64,000 nucleotides of DNA from Membranipora membranacea. Lineage: Eukaryota; Bryozoa; Gymnolaemata; Cheilostomatida; Membraniporidae. Shown piece by piece: positions 26,949-41,200 of this stretch. The notes below the pieces were generated by a model. It worked only from the letters and a program-made list of their open reading frames with translations. It made no database searches and was not told the origin of the DNA. Numbering within the stretch: the first letter of the stretch is position 1; each line of letters begins with the position of its first letter. The DNA lies in assembly GCA_914767715.1 (NCBI GenBank), contig OU612065.1, forward strand, positions 23,436,001-23,500,000, read 5' to 3'. The position numbers were made by a program, and so were the translations under genes.

Positions 26949-27080
26949 TAGACGTTTTTGCTAGCTACCATTTACACACCCTCTTTAATAAAAGCTCCGA
27001 CCTTAGCTAGCTATAATAAATGCTAGCTAACATTAAATGACCACAAAAAACTAGCCGAACTAACAGTAGCTGATAATAAC
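26949..27080. repeat. Dispersed repeat family C, copy 3
   Basis: Holds TTAGCTAGCTATAATAAATGCTAGCTAACATTAAATGACC and AGCTGATAATAACTC, aligning with 4355-4510. Confidence 0.6.
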
Positions 27081-27699
27081 TCCAGGATTGGTGGATCTCT
27101 CAATGAATATTACACTGGCCAATAGTGATACCAAGTATGAGCTGAAAGCTATGGAGAATTGGTTGTGCTAATTTCGGTTCTACCAGCGGGTTCCGGTTAG
27201 ATGGATCTAACTTATTCATTACTGGATTTTGGGTTTTAAAAATAAACATAACACTCATGCATGTAGTAAAGCTAAAGTGGCACTATAAATATATTGGTCA
27301 TCTGATTTTATTTATATGATTATATGGTTATTACGGCAGATTAGAGGAAGCTATTGAAATTCCTTAATTTGTGCCACACAAAAAATTTATGTGATTGGAA
27401 ACTCAGGGTTGTTACCAAACCCGATCTGCAAGGATGTGTCATTCAGTATATCACTCCAAATATCCGCGCAACTGTCATAAATTCACATTCCAATATATCT
27501 ACATATATGTGCGCACTCTGACAAGCTAATTCCGTTATATCAATGGGGATACGTGGGAATATTCCAGCATACTAAGAGTTATTTTATTGACTTTTCTGGT
27601 GGGCTTTTTTAATTGGAGAATTTAATCGGATTGGAGTATGTCACACTGTGTTAACACCGTTAATCCCCGCTGAAGATGGAAGGACAGCTGGCAACATCT

Positions 27700-27741
27700 G
27701 GCGGTTTAAACTCATCTTCTGGCGGTTTAAACTCATCTTCT
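27700..27741. repeat. Perfect 21-bp tandem duplication
   Basis: GGCGGTTTAAACTCATCTTCT occurs twice head to tail. It is recent, because the copies are identical. Confidence 0.95.
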
Positions 27742-28050
27742 CCCATCCAACAGCTTGGCCAGTTTCTGTTACGGAAGACACCTGAAACGATCAGAGGATC
27801 ATGACTCATGAAATGTAACCACAAACATTGTTTTCATTTCTTAAGCCCTCTAGCAAGGCGTTTCCTGCGATGTGACATGTTGGTGCTTAGCCATTTTATT
27901 TGTAGATAAAGGGTTTGATCCACATTGTATACTGGTTGTGTACTTGGGAGCCAACGGTTTTTTTGAGTTGCCATAATCCCAAAGAAAGTTCACATGTATG
28001 TTTATTTTCCCAGAGAAAGGATGGCTTGGTTTGTAAAACTCTTTCTGCGA

Positions 28051-28300
28051 TTCTGGTTGGGATGAGTTGACTGATTGCTATACCTGACAATGGTCGCCGT
28101 GATTTTAAGTTGCGGTAAAAATAAAAAAGGAGGTACACACACCATACAAAGATCTAGCAAAATGTCTTCCACAAAAACCAGATGGGTGGGCTGATTGCTA
28201 CTCATGATAATGGATGCCGCGTTTTTATGTACTCGTTCTGGTAAAGAGAAGAAGGCGGCATGCACACATGGTATGAAGACCTAGAGAAATATCTTCCACA
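28051..28300. repeat. Diverged tandem pair, 120-bp period
   Basis: CTGATTGCTA starts both at 28071 and at 28191. Shared blocks follow in the same order: GACAATGG.CGCCG / GATAATGG.TGCCG, then CACAC..GGTAT-like, AGA(C/T)CTAG, and TCTTCCACA. The copies are roughly 70 percent alike by eye. A 62-aa ORF starting in the second copy (28260-28448) is not recognisable. Confidence 0.7.
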
Positions 28301-31258
28301 GCCGCAAAAAAATCAGAGTAGATCTAAGAAAAGGCCAAAGCCCATGACATGGGGTGGATGCACCTGCCAAAAGTTAATCCGAATGTTAGAAGATGTTTTA
28401 GTGCTCCTCAAACAAGCCGATTCCGACATAAGAAATGGATTAAGTTAATCCTTCTCATTCATGAATATCAACAAATTGTCTTTGCAAGTTTTTGCTGTTT
28501 GACGTAATTTTTATGAAATTCTTGATAATCGTTAAAATGGTGTTGCTTAATTCCCAGAATCCTACTTGTTTATATGTTTTTTAAGGGTTACAAGAGTTCA
28601 GTCCAATGATGAACTGAAGCAAACTCATTGGAACCGTTACGCTAAGGCCAACTAAGATCTCCGATCTCAAAGTTTCTTTCTATTTAACGAGTGGTTTGCT
28701 GAGAAGAAAATGACGGTAGACATTGTATTTTCTACGTCATTTCCAAACCTCAAATATGGGCTCAGTTCAGCCTATAGGTGTGTGAAGCTGAATCGAATGT
28801 CTTATTTAGGTCTGACAGGCGTAAACACATGACTATCCCAGCATTAGCAGCCCCCCATTTCCAACATTCCAGTCTCACCTATACAGTATCTATGAGGTAG
28901 AGATCAAACGTCCTTACTCCGCCGATCATAGCGAGATAAATTACATACAAATAGCAAGCTAAAGGTGTGAAAAACTTAATTGATAGCAAGTAAAAAATGA
29001 TTGAAGATCAATTGAACCACAACAGTTAAAATCGCATTGCGGTATTAGATGAGATAAGTGTGTACGGTGGTGGTGATATACTGAGTTGTGTTGTGTAGAG
29101 ATCTATGTCAGATACTGTAAGGGGTTTTATGTACCGACTACCATCGACTCTGATCTACACTGTCGCTAGGCTAACAACTCACACATCACAGACAGTCATA
29201 CTAACATGAAAACATTCTAATCACCACTTTACATGAGAAAATATCACATTAAATTAATTTTGGCGGTTTACAAAGGGAAAAGTGTCACCAATTGCAGTCG
29301 AGCATGGCAATCAAGAATTTTCACAAGATTTTTTGAAGTGCTTCTACTGCCGTTGGTATCTGAACATCAGTTTATCAATGAGATTTCTCCGAAAAAGCTC
29401 AACAAAGCAAGTCGATAATAAACGCCCCTTTGAAAGAGAAGACAATAATTATGTGTCAATACTGCGATCGGGGAGTTTGTCTCAAACTCCTACGATTAGC
29501 TACCTATGATAGACCAGGGAGTTTTTCCCAAGCTTCTTGGATAGACTGAGGCTGGACGTTGCGGAAAACACCATGATCTATCTAAAACGCTAATCGCATT
29601 TCTTCATAGGGCCGTGTATCTCTTTTTTGCCCTGAATTAGATCTAGAAATGGTTGCTCAATGCAATTATCTAAAAATACAATTGATTGTGACTTTGTGAG
29701 GTGTTTTATGTATGGCCTTCGGTCAAGTTCAAGAAAACTTAGAAAAAATGTGTTGCGTACTCCTATTATAAAAATAAACCAAACAGTTTAGTGAATTCTC
29801 CGCTGCGTCAATTGTGAACGACTCCTTCTTGCACCTGGAAATTGGAAATATGAAAATTTAAATTCATGACATGGTTGGCCGAGGTTAGTGGTTGAGTGAC
29901 ACTTGTAGTAATTCTGCTCTAAAGTATTTTGTAACAAGTTTTAACTCTTGTCAAAGCATAATTAGACACAAGGAAAAGCGGCTAAGGCTTCAGTTTGATG
30001 GCATTCTGCCACCAGAGGAAGGATTCCATGGCTGTATTGTGTGGTGAAGACGGACGTCTCCTCAGTACGAAGACTTATTGTAAAAAAAAGCAACAGACTT
30101 TGAGCTGTCAAAAGTTAAATATTTTGGAACATGTCAACATTGAGTGATGAGGTTTTAATTATTGAAATGAACTGCTTGTTAGGGAGGTGATTCCATATTC
30201 GTCATATTCCTGTCACGGTCCTAGGCGTGATCCCTCGCATATAATTAATAATTAGCTTTGTCACTGCGCCAAAGGAATGATTGTATAATGGAAAATTAAA
30301 AACTGAAATTCAAACCCAGACAGACCCTCGCTTGCTCGGTTAAGAAAATTGTTGTATCATTAAAATGGGCAAATAATTTGTGTAATATACAGGTGATTGT
30401 ATATAACAAGTATTTAGCCTGAAGATTAGCAATAAATGTTACTGTATTACAGCATTTTATTTGCTTAGCAGAAGTTGACATGAGACAATAATAGACAATA
30501 ATGAGAGATATGGTTGAGATTAACACCCATCTCTACAAGATCAGCTTTGTAACGACACAATATTCGCAGTAAAAATATTGAGTTATGGCTTAGGAGCTTT
30601 TGTTGGCCGTATAATAACCGAGCAGAGCGAAGGGCACTCATCCCCACACAAGGCATTATGAATACTGGCAAATTGTAAGATGTATAATATTTTCGATAGT
30701 GACAAGTTAAGTCTATAAAATATGCCTAACATCAACTTGTTATGTGTGGCTTATAACACGTCTATTACAATTATGGTGCGCTGCACAATTGAATGGCAAC
30801 GCTTTGGGGGATCAAGTGTACGGATTGGTCAAGCTGAAGACACACTTGAGGAGTAAGATTATAAAACAATTTAGCAATGTTTTGTTGAAAGGCAATACAA
30901 GAAACAACATTGAGCTTCCAATAATCTATACAGCTGTGGGCCTCTAGCAAAAGAGCATACCAATACTTGTCTTTCACATCCACTTATCTATTCACCACCT
31001 AGCAGCTTGGTAATCATTTATAAATACTCATCATGGGGATTAAGCAAAACTTATAACATTCACTATCACTGTGACTAACAAGGCCGTCCACTTTGCGATG
31101 GTCATTGCACCCTTCTAACCACTTGACAGGTTTTGATATGGGTCGCAGGATTAGTACATAAATTTCATCATATCGTTGTCACAAACAAGTCTACCTATCA
31201 CCAAACAGCTTAGTGTACCGCCATATGAAAATACAGCTGGAATATCTGGAAATCTTTC

Positions 31259-31276
31259 GGGGGGGGGGGGGGGGGG
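31259..31276. repeat. Run of 18 guanines
   Basis: Uninterrupted poly(G) in the upstream desert. It may be length-polymorphic or a sequencing or assembly weak point, and it could fold as a G-quadruplex. Confidence 0.9.
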
Positions 31277-34200
31277 TCAATATTTCGAGAGTGAGACACT
31301 TTCAGCGGCGGGGCGCATAGGTGCCTGGTGGCTGATTTTTGGCAGCGGTAGCAATGATAGTGGCAAGGCTAGACAGGTTGTTCTTAGCAATATCTTATCT
31401 ATAATGAGATGTAAGCTGCTTGTAATATTTTGGTAATGTTGACATAATGTATGACATTGTCGCCACCTATTATCAGCTCGAAATAATTCGCCAATCTTAA
31501 TCCACAGCTGTAAGTGGGTAGTGCATTTTATGAACTACATATTTTATAATATGGGCTCATCATTCATAATTCAAACAATCTATGCCATGTCATGATGTTC
31601 AGGGTCATTATTACGTACACAAAATTGGCATCTATATCTGCAAAAACAATGCCACCTTCCTGTTACCACGTTCCAAGGAAAGAAATTAGCAGATCATCGC
31701 TGTTGTCTTACTGCTTTACTGGTGTTTGATAATTAAATCTAGAAATAGATTAACAATTCATCTGAATTGGCTGGCATCTCATTATTTACAACTAAAGTCT
31801 TCATAAATTCTATCAAAATTTGACATTTTCCCACCTTCTGACAGGTACAAACAGATCAGACATCTGTGAATCCAAAACCCTCCTATGTTATGCTTTGTTT
31901 GGATGGCTCTGCAAACACTGATGGTTACATTTTTAGCAGTTCAGACACCAAATTGCTCTGTAATAATTGTCACAGTCAATTATTAAATACATTGTTACAA
32001 ATTTTGTTTGCCAACGATATGGAAGGATATGGGAATCGATGAAACAATGTTAAACAAGGGCAAATTTACCAAGTAATACCATTAATTACACAATCATTAC
32101 TAAACAATACACTTTCAGACAACAACTTGACTGGATTTACTTTTTACATAATAATGTACACTTTGTGATTGTCAAAATTGTGTTTAGTTAAATAGCTAGT
32201 CGGAATTGAATTAACAGAAGATTCGATAAAGTAACAAGCCAAATGTGCGAGGTATTAATTACTGATTAAACAGCTACCACTCTGCTACCCTGTTTAATTA
32301 AACAAGATATGTACATTAGTGCCTGAAAATGTCAATATTAGACATATTTACATGAGAATCAATGTTAGATACATGCAACAGCTGGTCTCCGAACCATCTA
32401 CCATTAAGGAAAAGTCAGCCGTCAGCCGACAGCTTGTTAGCGCCATGTTTAACACGTACCGCTATCACCTTCTTGGCGATGCCATCACTCCTCTTTTCCC
32501 TCTTCTTTCCTTTGACACAAACATCAAATACTTGAGTTTCTTTTTAATCATTCATGAAAGTATGTAATGGGAAAAGTTTTGGAGAAGATCGCTTTGATTC
32601 ATAAATGTATCAATTGGTATCGAAACATCTTCCAACTCTTGGCAGTAAACTAAAACATGACTGGCATTTTCCTTTGCATGGATCAAAGCCAAACCACTAC
32701 CGAAATGTATAAGCTTAGTAACACTAATCTAAGGTGTTCGTGGTATTTGACTGTATGTTTTATACGGCATAATATTAAAAGATTTTGGTATTATAACTAT
32801 TGATGATGGGTAGCTCCTCTAAGTTAAGTGCTTTTCTTGTTCGTGGGATTAAACATGCATTACTTCTGCACAATATAAATGTGTAAACATTTTCAGTTGG
32901 TTGTGTACACTGGACTTATAATATGTTTATAGTGGTTTTTCTGCAGATTACTGCTATAGTGAAGATTACCGCTTTAAGTTTAGATTGTTGAAAGTAGAAG
33001 TGCTTTTGATGCTCCCATCAGTTTTCCGCCAATTACAGTTAATCCATTTTCAATCACGACAACAATCCATTCTATTTCCTCTCATTGAGGTGTTAATCTT
33101 TTAATAGACCAGTGGAAAGTGACAATATGGGGTGTAAAGTGCCTCTGTTCATCAATTGGGATGAATTGGCTATAAACTGGCTGGAGGAAGCCCCTTCAAC
33201 AACACATGATGAGCAATTCTCTTATTTATTTTATACCACTCAAAGATAAGTGGTCGAAATCTGCAGTTATTGCATGAGAGGGTCAGCTATAGTCAAGTGC
33301 TTAGTGGTTTGATTTTTGGGAGTTTCTTTCTTTGCTCTGTCCGTTGATAAGAGAGATAGAGCTGGGATAAACTGATTCACAATCGAGCACCAGCTGGGAA
33401 TTACTAAGCTTTAGACTGATGGCTTACCACAGACAAGCCACCTTTCGCTTCTCATCTCCGATCCTAGTGATGCATGACTTGACTCAGCAGGTGGCTTGTA
33501 ATCCGTGTTTTCTCACTTCACATCAAATGCCAGGTCTTGCCAGCACATCTGTTATATGGTTTTATTCTCAACGACTTCCCCTAGAAAACCTTGTTATTTC
33601 TCCATTATTCTGGTCAGAGTTCAAAGGCTTGTGGCTGGTATTTTCACACTAATTGAAAACAAGATATATCAGAAAGTGTGAGTTGAAAATGGAAAGTCAT
33701 TATGGTATTGCAACTAGATACACTAATTGTGGTCGTAAACAATAACCTAGGTCCTTTTGTTTTCAACTATTCATGTTTATAAGTGTTTTTCAGGTGATAT
33801 TGTGAATGGTAATTGTTGAAAATGTGTGAAAAAAAGCCTCATTTACCTGGGTTTTTTGGTCCTCATTAATCATATTAGCACTCCTTTTAGAAACATTGAA
33901 GTGCACTAAATTTTTTTTATGTCTGTAAATTACTGGTGCTAAATACTTTACTCAAACATTGGGGAACAGAACCCAGCGCTGCATTTACTAATAGTTGTAA
34001 TTTCCACAGTGAAGGTGGCCAGATTTTCTTTGTTGCTGCTTATTAAAATACCCCCAGACAGATTATCGGTTTGTGAACAATGATGTCAAGCACTAAGGTA
34101 GTCCTAATCGGTTGGTGTGCTGTTAGTCAGCCCCCACTGCCCAAACCGATTGCATGACAGTCCCAGCATTAACTGGCCTTATTCGTGCAGTTAATGATTT

Positions 34201-34799
34201 CATCAAAGGCAAATTTATGCATTTAAATACCGAAAATCTATCGAAAATGGTATCAAAATGACTTGGTACGGCAAATAAGTACAATTGGCATACTTTCATG
34301 TGCAATAGTTATCAAAGATGGTTATCTGGAAAATTAGTTTACATGATGTGTTAGAAAATTAGTCACAAACAGTGGAAGGTGTCCTCTAATTATTTTGCAC
34401 AAAAGTGAAGAAAATTTTAATGGGCTAAATCAAAAGGACTGATAAACATTCCTGCTAACAATCAATAACAATCATACATGACATCTTAGGTTGTCATTTC
34501 TTACGGTTGAGATTTTGACGCGATGAAAATGACCATAAAAATTCTCTGACGCTTTGCGTTCAGGTGACTCTTCAGATTTGCTGCATATTTTGGCTAAAAG
34601 AATTAAAATATGACAAAAAATATTAGCACATCATAAGAATCAGAAGTCCCATCATCTTCCCATTCAGAGGCTTCTGGTGTCTTTGATGTTTGAGTTACAT
34701 ATATTTTTATTATTTAGTTGTACATACATAATATCAAAAGATCGGATATCTTCAGGTGATTATTGTCTGTTTGTGCCATTGAAGATTGATTGATGATAA

Positions 34800-35240
34800 T
34801 GTTCCCACAGAGTATCACCACACAGACACACTATCTCTTTAGGAGGAGGAGCATAGCTCCAACTGGCCAATCACAGGCTCCCATTACATTATTATCAATA
34901 AACATATTGCATTATTTCAGGAAACCGACCAGCGAAATGAACATGGATTGATTTTGTAAAGCCATGCGACAACACAAAAGGGGTTGTCATTAAACATTAG
35001 TGGCTTATTAATTAATGGGCTGTAAGTAAGCTGGAAAGGAGCAAAGGCATTTCATTATCAACAAAAACATAGCGGAGGACGCAAGCAACTTTTTTTGTCG
35101 GAGGATCAGACATTTTGTTACTTGGCTCGCTTTACAAACATTGTGACATATTGATGGTGTTGGAGTAAAAGTCTATCAAACATTTATTACACACACATCT
35201 CTGCTTGTACACTTGGCGTATATACACATCAAACTTATAA
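34800..35240 (+). promoter_or_regulatory. Putative Irx promoter and 5' UTR
   Basis: The 440 bp before the Irx start hold a CCAAT box in TGGCCAATCACA (34865-34876) and a TATATA at 35219-35224. An in-frame TAA directly precedes the ATG at 35241. The transcription start cannot be placed from sequence. Confidence 0.35.
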
Positions 35241-38200
35241 ATGAAGATGTCAGCTTTTCCTTTATCTGTTGGTGGATTTCCAAGCCTCGCTCAAGCTCAA
35301 GCACAGGTATGTAAAGGTTTTATTTCTAGTGTAGTTTTCAACTTGATCAGTAGAAAAATTCAAGCCAACTTGAACTTGAAAAAAAGTGTAAAGAATCGGG
35401 GTAGATCTGTTTGTCTCGGTGTGCAAAGCTGGATAGAGTTCTTTTCTGTGTGGAACTTAGTTAAAAGTAGATCTAAATTATTCTGTGACAGGGACCTTTC
35501 CTACATTAGTCAATGATTAGAGCAGTATGAAACGGGCATTCATAACAGGCAGCAGCCAAGTGTTTTTAAAAAAATTGCATCCTAATTGATTGAACCATTT
35601 TTCTTTTTTCTTCAGCTGTTAATGTCCGCTGGTGGAGCATTAAATCTACCAACATCTCCCTTAGGGAGCTCACCCAAAGATTTACACAATGGCAATCCGG
35701 CAGTCAGCCTGGCTGCCAGTATGACTGGTGGCAGAGTACCTGCTCTCCCAGATCTCACTCTACCAGGACCACCAGCCCCTGGAGGTCTCCTACCCCCACA
35801 TATGGCAGCTGCCGGTATGATCGATCCCAGAATGCTCTACTCTGCTCTGGTATGTTATTTTTACCTTCAATCTACATCTCGTTGTTGGACTTGAATCAAT
35901 TCGTTGCTGACAATGATATTGACAAGTATTTAATACATGTAACCATTATTTATGTTGGCTTTCTGCTGAAAATGAAATATGTGCGTCCCTGGGGTGTATT
36001 TCCTGTACGTAAAAAAACCAGATGAATTAGGAGGTGTTGATTATTTTAATGCCACTGTATAAATGCCAAAAATAGGCATAATCATTTGTATTTTTAAAAT
36101 TTCATAACCAACGAATTTTAATAATCTTTTTCTTATTTTCAGAATGGAGGATTTGAAATGAAGGAGAATAATGATGCACTGATGGCATGGAGACAGATTG
36201 CTGCCCAAGCCCAGGCTGTTAGTGCTGCTGGAGTTTTACCATATGACCCTCACGCTGCCGCTATGGCTGCTGCCTCATTCCCCTACCAAGCGTGAGTAGA
36301 AATAATTGCAACTAAAAAGTAACATTTTTATAAAAAAATACCAAGTGTTGTCTAAGGGATTTTTTTAGTCATACCAAACAATATTCAACCTTGGTTTATG
36401 TAAGAGAATATTTTTATTATTATTTTATTGAATAGTTTGGCAGGCTTGGCAAGTCGTCATGGAGCATGAATGGGATCAGATTTTGATTAAATTGACACAT
36501 GACAAGTTGTTACGGTTATACTAAGTTTTTGAAGTAATTACCATAAACCATGACACCTCGCAGGAGAGAAAATATATCTGCAGAATCCGATAGAACCATG
36601 GTATCACCTGTGTTTCCCCATTTGTAACTAAGGAACTAAATACTGTCATCTTATTAATGTGTCGTTTATAATCATTGTTACAGAAAACAATTAGCTGTAA
36701 ACTCTGAAAATTTTTTAATCTTTTATCAGTTCTTGATAATAACACATGAAAGCAATTTTTTCCCCACCACTTGGCCTCATTTTCACCTTGCAAGCCATAA
36801 GAAAAAAAAAGTTACGGCATTTCAAAGCAAGCTTTAGTGATATAACATTGAACTGGATGGGCTATTTTCATCATCAATGTAGGTACTAAAAATAAAAGAT
36901 TGCTTTGAAGTCATTAGTAGCGGATGTTAACCAGCCACAACAGCTGAACGAAACAGTCTGTAGGAAAACTTGTAAAACGCTACTACCTTTGACACCTTAA
37001 GTGTTAAAAACATAAGTTCACCCCTTCTTCGATTACCAGATAAAATTGTTGAGCAGATTTCCACTCCTTTCATCTCATGGTTTTCATGTTTGTTTTTGCT
37101 TTTATGGGGACCCAGGTGTTGGCACTTGAACTAGCCGAAATAAAATCTTGCAAAAGAATTGTGTTTGAAAGTTTGGAAATCGCAAGTAAAGAAATCCCAC
37201 ACCTAGCTCTCAAGTTTTCTGACCACCCTCCTGACCTAAAACATGAAGTGTGTGGCCTCACGGGAAGTAGGACCTAACCAGTGTTAAATATCACGCTGCA
37301 GCATTCTTTTTATCCACGAAATTAATATTGTTTGTTTTAATTTCACATACAGGTATCCTGGTATGGACCTGAATGGTGCGAGAAGGAAAAATGCAACAAG
37401 AGAAACTACTAGCACGCTCAAAGCTTGGCTCTATGAGCACCGAAAAAACCCGTACCCAACAAAAGGGGAAAAGATCATGTTGGCCATCATTACGAAAATG
37501 ACACTCACTCAAGGTAGGAGTAATGTCATAAGTTACATGCATATTGTCTGATGTTACATATACGTATTACAACAAAATACTGGTTGAACAATATAAAATT
37601 ACCCAGATTTTCTCCTCTAACCACACGTTACGCTGTAGAACTATCACAAAAACACTTCACCACCTACATTTACATCATTACGTTATTAAACAATCCCGAC
37701 AACATACAAGTACCGGTATCAGTACAAAATATTGCATGAATTTTGGTCAAGTTTAAAAATCATTCAAACTCAAATGGCAGAAATTGTTGATTATTTTAAG
37801 CAATTCTGAAAAAAGATGTTTTGAAATATCTTTTAAACCACAACAACATAACACGTGATTGTTTCAAACATTTAGTCTTGATTTCATTTTTTTTATGCAT
37901 TTAGTGTCGACATGGTTTGCTAATGCAAGGCGTCGCCTTAAAAAGGAGAATAAGATGACTTGGTCTCCCAGAAACAGAACCGATGACGGTAGTAGTTTGG
38001 ATGGTGAGGATAAGGAAGAAGACGGAACAGCCGATGACGACAATATCAGTATAGGTGAGTAATCAATTAAATCTTTCATGTATAGAAAACGAAAAATTCA
38101 GTGTTATATTTTTGGCAGATTGGACATTTTATTTTTTGTCATATTTCCCGAAGAATTTTAGGTGTAAAATATGGCTGAGAATTGTAAAAATGCCAAACAC

Positions 38201-41200
38201 TTTGTTGTAGCAACTTGCCCTGCAGTTTTCTTGGTCCCTTTAAAACTATATCGGGCAGCTAATTGATTATCAACTACATTGTGGGTATTAATGGCTTAGT
38301 GTGTCTTTGGAAAAAATGTTTTTGTTAGGTTTACGGAAGGCCTCAGTGTCGATGGTGGTTTTGTATAGTATCTCTGTAAGCTCAATGGCCCCTCGATTTT
38401 AGTTTTTTTGTGGCTTAGTCATGAACGATACAGAGGAGCTAGACCTAATGTATTTGAAGTTCTACCGCTTTAGGAAACCTTAGTCATAAGGTGATCAAAA
38501 GGAGCTGGTTGATTACCAGTGTAAATTTCTCAAGCTCAAGTGATTTGAGAATTCCATAAACAAGACATTTAACACCACAGGGAACTTGTAAAAATCGTAA
38601 TAGTCACCAGCTAAGACCACAAAACAGTGCCAAACCTTGTAATCATTTATACTAATGGAGTATCAAAGATTAATCAACTAGATTAGGACAAGATAAAAAA
38701 ATGTCACCACCAACGTTTAGATTGCATTATACGAATAGCCGCAGCAGCAAAAGCAACACAACACGCCAGCTAAATTCTTATGCTGATGTTTTGCATGTAT
38801 AATAAACATTACATCAATAGTTTTACTATTCACTGATGATGACACTTGTGTGAAAGATGCACAGTACCCTTGTTCATGTGAACTAAATCCATGTTTTTTT
38901 CTGATGTTTATGCTAAATAAAGCCCTCGTGTCGTCCAATATAAATGCTCTAATATGATGTTAGGTTTGTTAAGATAACATAATTTGTGTACCAGTGTGGG
39001 TTAAAAATAGCTTGATAGCATGTACATCCTCTAAATTAATTCCAAATCAATCAGCAAAAAAGAGAGAGTTCGGTGAGCTAGCTGATTTTGTGTGCTTTAA
39101 CCTGATTTACCGGTTTGAGTTGATGCCTATAATAATCGAAGGAAGAGGAAAAGGAAAAAAGTGCAATTTACTTGTAAACCCAAAATGTATTTTTAGCTTT
39201 AAACCAGATGGCGGTTATATTGGGCATTCATTCATAGCAGGCCGGTAACAGGTTTTATGAATGTTCGGTGGTGTAGGCACCAATCGATGTTGCCATCAAA
39301 TCTTCAAATGGGAACATCGTCACAAATGGAGTGGTGAGCGAGAATGTCATCCATTAGGTACACAGGCCATAAAAAATACTTCAAAGAGAATCTTAGTACA
39401 TCCTAATACATCCTAACATACCACAAGTTGTTAAACTGTGTGTAACAGTTGTGTCGAATCACAGGAAGGTCTCAAAATATGATATAAATTAAATTTCCAC
39501 AGTCACTGAGCACAGGCGAAATCAAAAAAGATGAAAGGCTCTGTCAAGTGGCCAACTCAATGGTAACATCTTATAACAATGGAACCACCGAGATCCATAT
39601 CAAGTTTGATCGTTTTGACAACCTCCTCTAAAAAATAATCCTTAATACCGATCTGATCTAAGCTGAGAAAAAAGGCCAGTTCAGAAGTTGAGCTCCTCTG
39701 AAATCGAGCTAATTATTGGATCTGTGTGGGATGGGATGCGCCAATGTTTCAAGCGTTTTGTTGCTGCTGTCAAATCGAGTGTCTTTATCACTTGAACAAC
39801 TCTGTGTCTTTGTCAATATTGACTGATCAGTTTTAAAAGAATTTTATCAGAAGTTTATGCTAAAAAGTTGTTGGATTGTATTCTAATCCGGCGACACAGT
39901 TACATACATGAGAGTCTGGATGCCCGTTTTGATAAAACTTTTCGACATCCATGTACGCAAGCGTAATACACTAATCTGTGATGGAGTTGAATCAAGGGGG
40001 GACAAATTCTTAGATAGCCTAGAATTTGGAGCTACTTTTCAATAGAGATAATAGTATTGGTAAATTGAACAATGTGCAATAATAAATATGCCATCTGAAG
40101 TACTCTTTTTCACTGAAACTACTTAACGGCAGGAAAAAAGTTACAAGGCAATTAAAACAATTTTGATGTTTTTCATGCAAAATAATAATTGTTTTTATTC
40201 AGCAACACTTTTCCTGGACATCTAGTCGTTCGTTAGTTCTGTAGGAAATGGAGTCATCTCATATTCCAATGCATAATTTCTGAGTTATTATATACGGAAA
40301 ATGAGCAAATATCCTGTCTAGCATAGTGTATAGTAGAATTTCTATTTCCTTTGAGTGATCGGCCACAAAAACACAACCTCGCCTATCATGAGTTGAATGT
40401 GATAAAACCCATGTATATTACATCTGCCATTGTTTTTATTTCAATTTATCCATTTTTACTCTTTGCTTTATTCTGCCAATTTTTAATTACTTTGCATTGG
40501 ATTTTTATATTTAGATTTGAGTGACTTTGAGAGTGAGAGTTCACCACAGAAACAATCATCATCTGCCGTTCAACCACAATCAGCAAGCAGTGGAACCCTT
40601 CCCTCACCTAACCAAACGAATGCGCATCCAATCAGCCCGACGTCTGTGACAGCAAGCCCAGCCACTGCTCAAGTATCCCCGAAAGACACTAGCAAGCCAA
40701 GAATTTGGTCGTTAGCTGATGTGGCAGCCAGTAAACCGTCAGCTTCTCCCATGTCTAGTGGTGGACCGATCCATCATCAGTCCAGCTCTGTGAGACATCG
40801 CCCATACCCTCTACCGAGTGTCAGTAACACTTCATCATTTAGGCCATGGTTTCCTCCCGTAGGAACACCTGCTCATGACAGTTTCGCTTACAGACAATTA
40901 GCAAGTCAATCAGCAGCTTTTTGTAACCCACTGATGCCGACAGGTTTACCCACTACAGTAGTCCCTGCACTGAGGATACCTATGATTAGTACGCCAGCTA
41001 CCAGTATCGGGCAGATCACAACGCTTACACCATCATCTCAACTCAGCCATACCTCAACTTTATCTACTTCTGCGTTATCATCAGGTAAGAAAAGATAACT
41101 CTCTACCTCTAACCGGATATTTAATAACACACTGCGATACACCAATTAATTAAACTAATTATATATTTGTGTTAAAGGCCACCAGAAAGTTGCAAATTCC

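Larger units (their letters stand above)
20170..27550. other. Gene-free region, left half of the desert upstream of Irx
   Basis: The transporter 3' UTR presumably occupies the first part. No spliceable chain of conserved exons is found on either strand. The longest ORF (127 aa at 21052-21435) resembles nothing known and has no splice context. A copy of repeat family C lies at 26949-27080. A GC-richer island with a 15-bp perfect palindrome (24530-24544) lies at about 24455-24560. The rest is AT-rich unique-looking sequence. Confidence 0.6.
27551..35240. other. Gene-free region, right half of the desert upstream of Irx
   Basis: No gene is recognised on either strand. It holds a 21-bp tandem duplication (27700-27741), a diverged 120-bp tandem pair (28051-28300), an 18-G run (31259-31276) and homeodomain-site-like TAATTA/ATTAAT clusters (for example 31720-31800, 32080-32290, 34985-35025). 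The last few hundred bases should hold the Irx promoter and 5' UTR. It is a candidate enhancer region by position only. Confidence 0.55.

Noticed and set aside
37077-37277. 66-aa ORF upstream of the Irx homeobox exon
   Set aside because: It is not spliceable into Irx without breaking phase, and the neighbouring exons join in frame without it.
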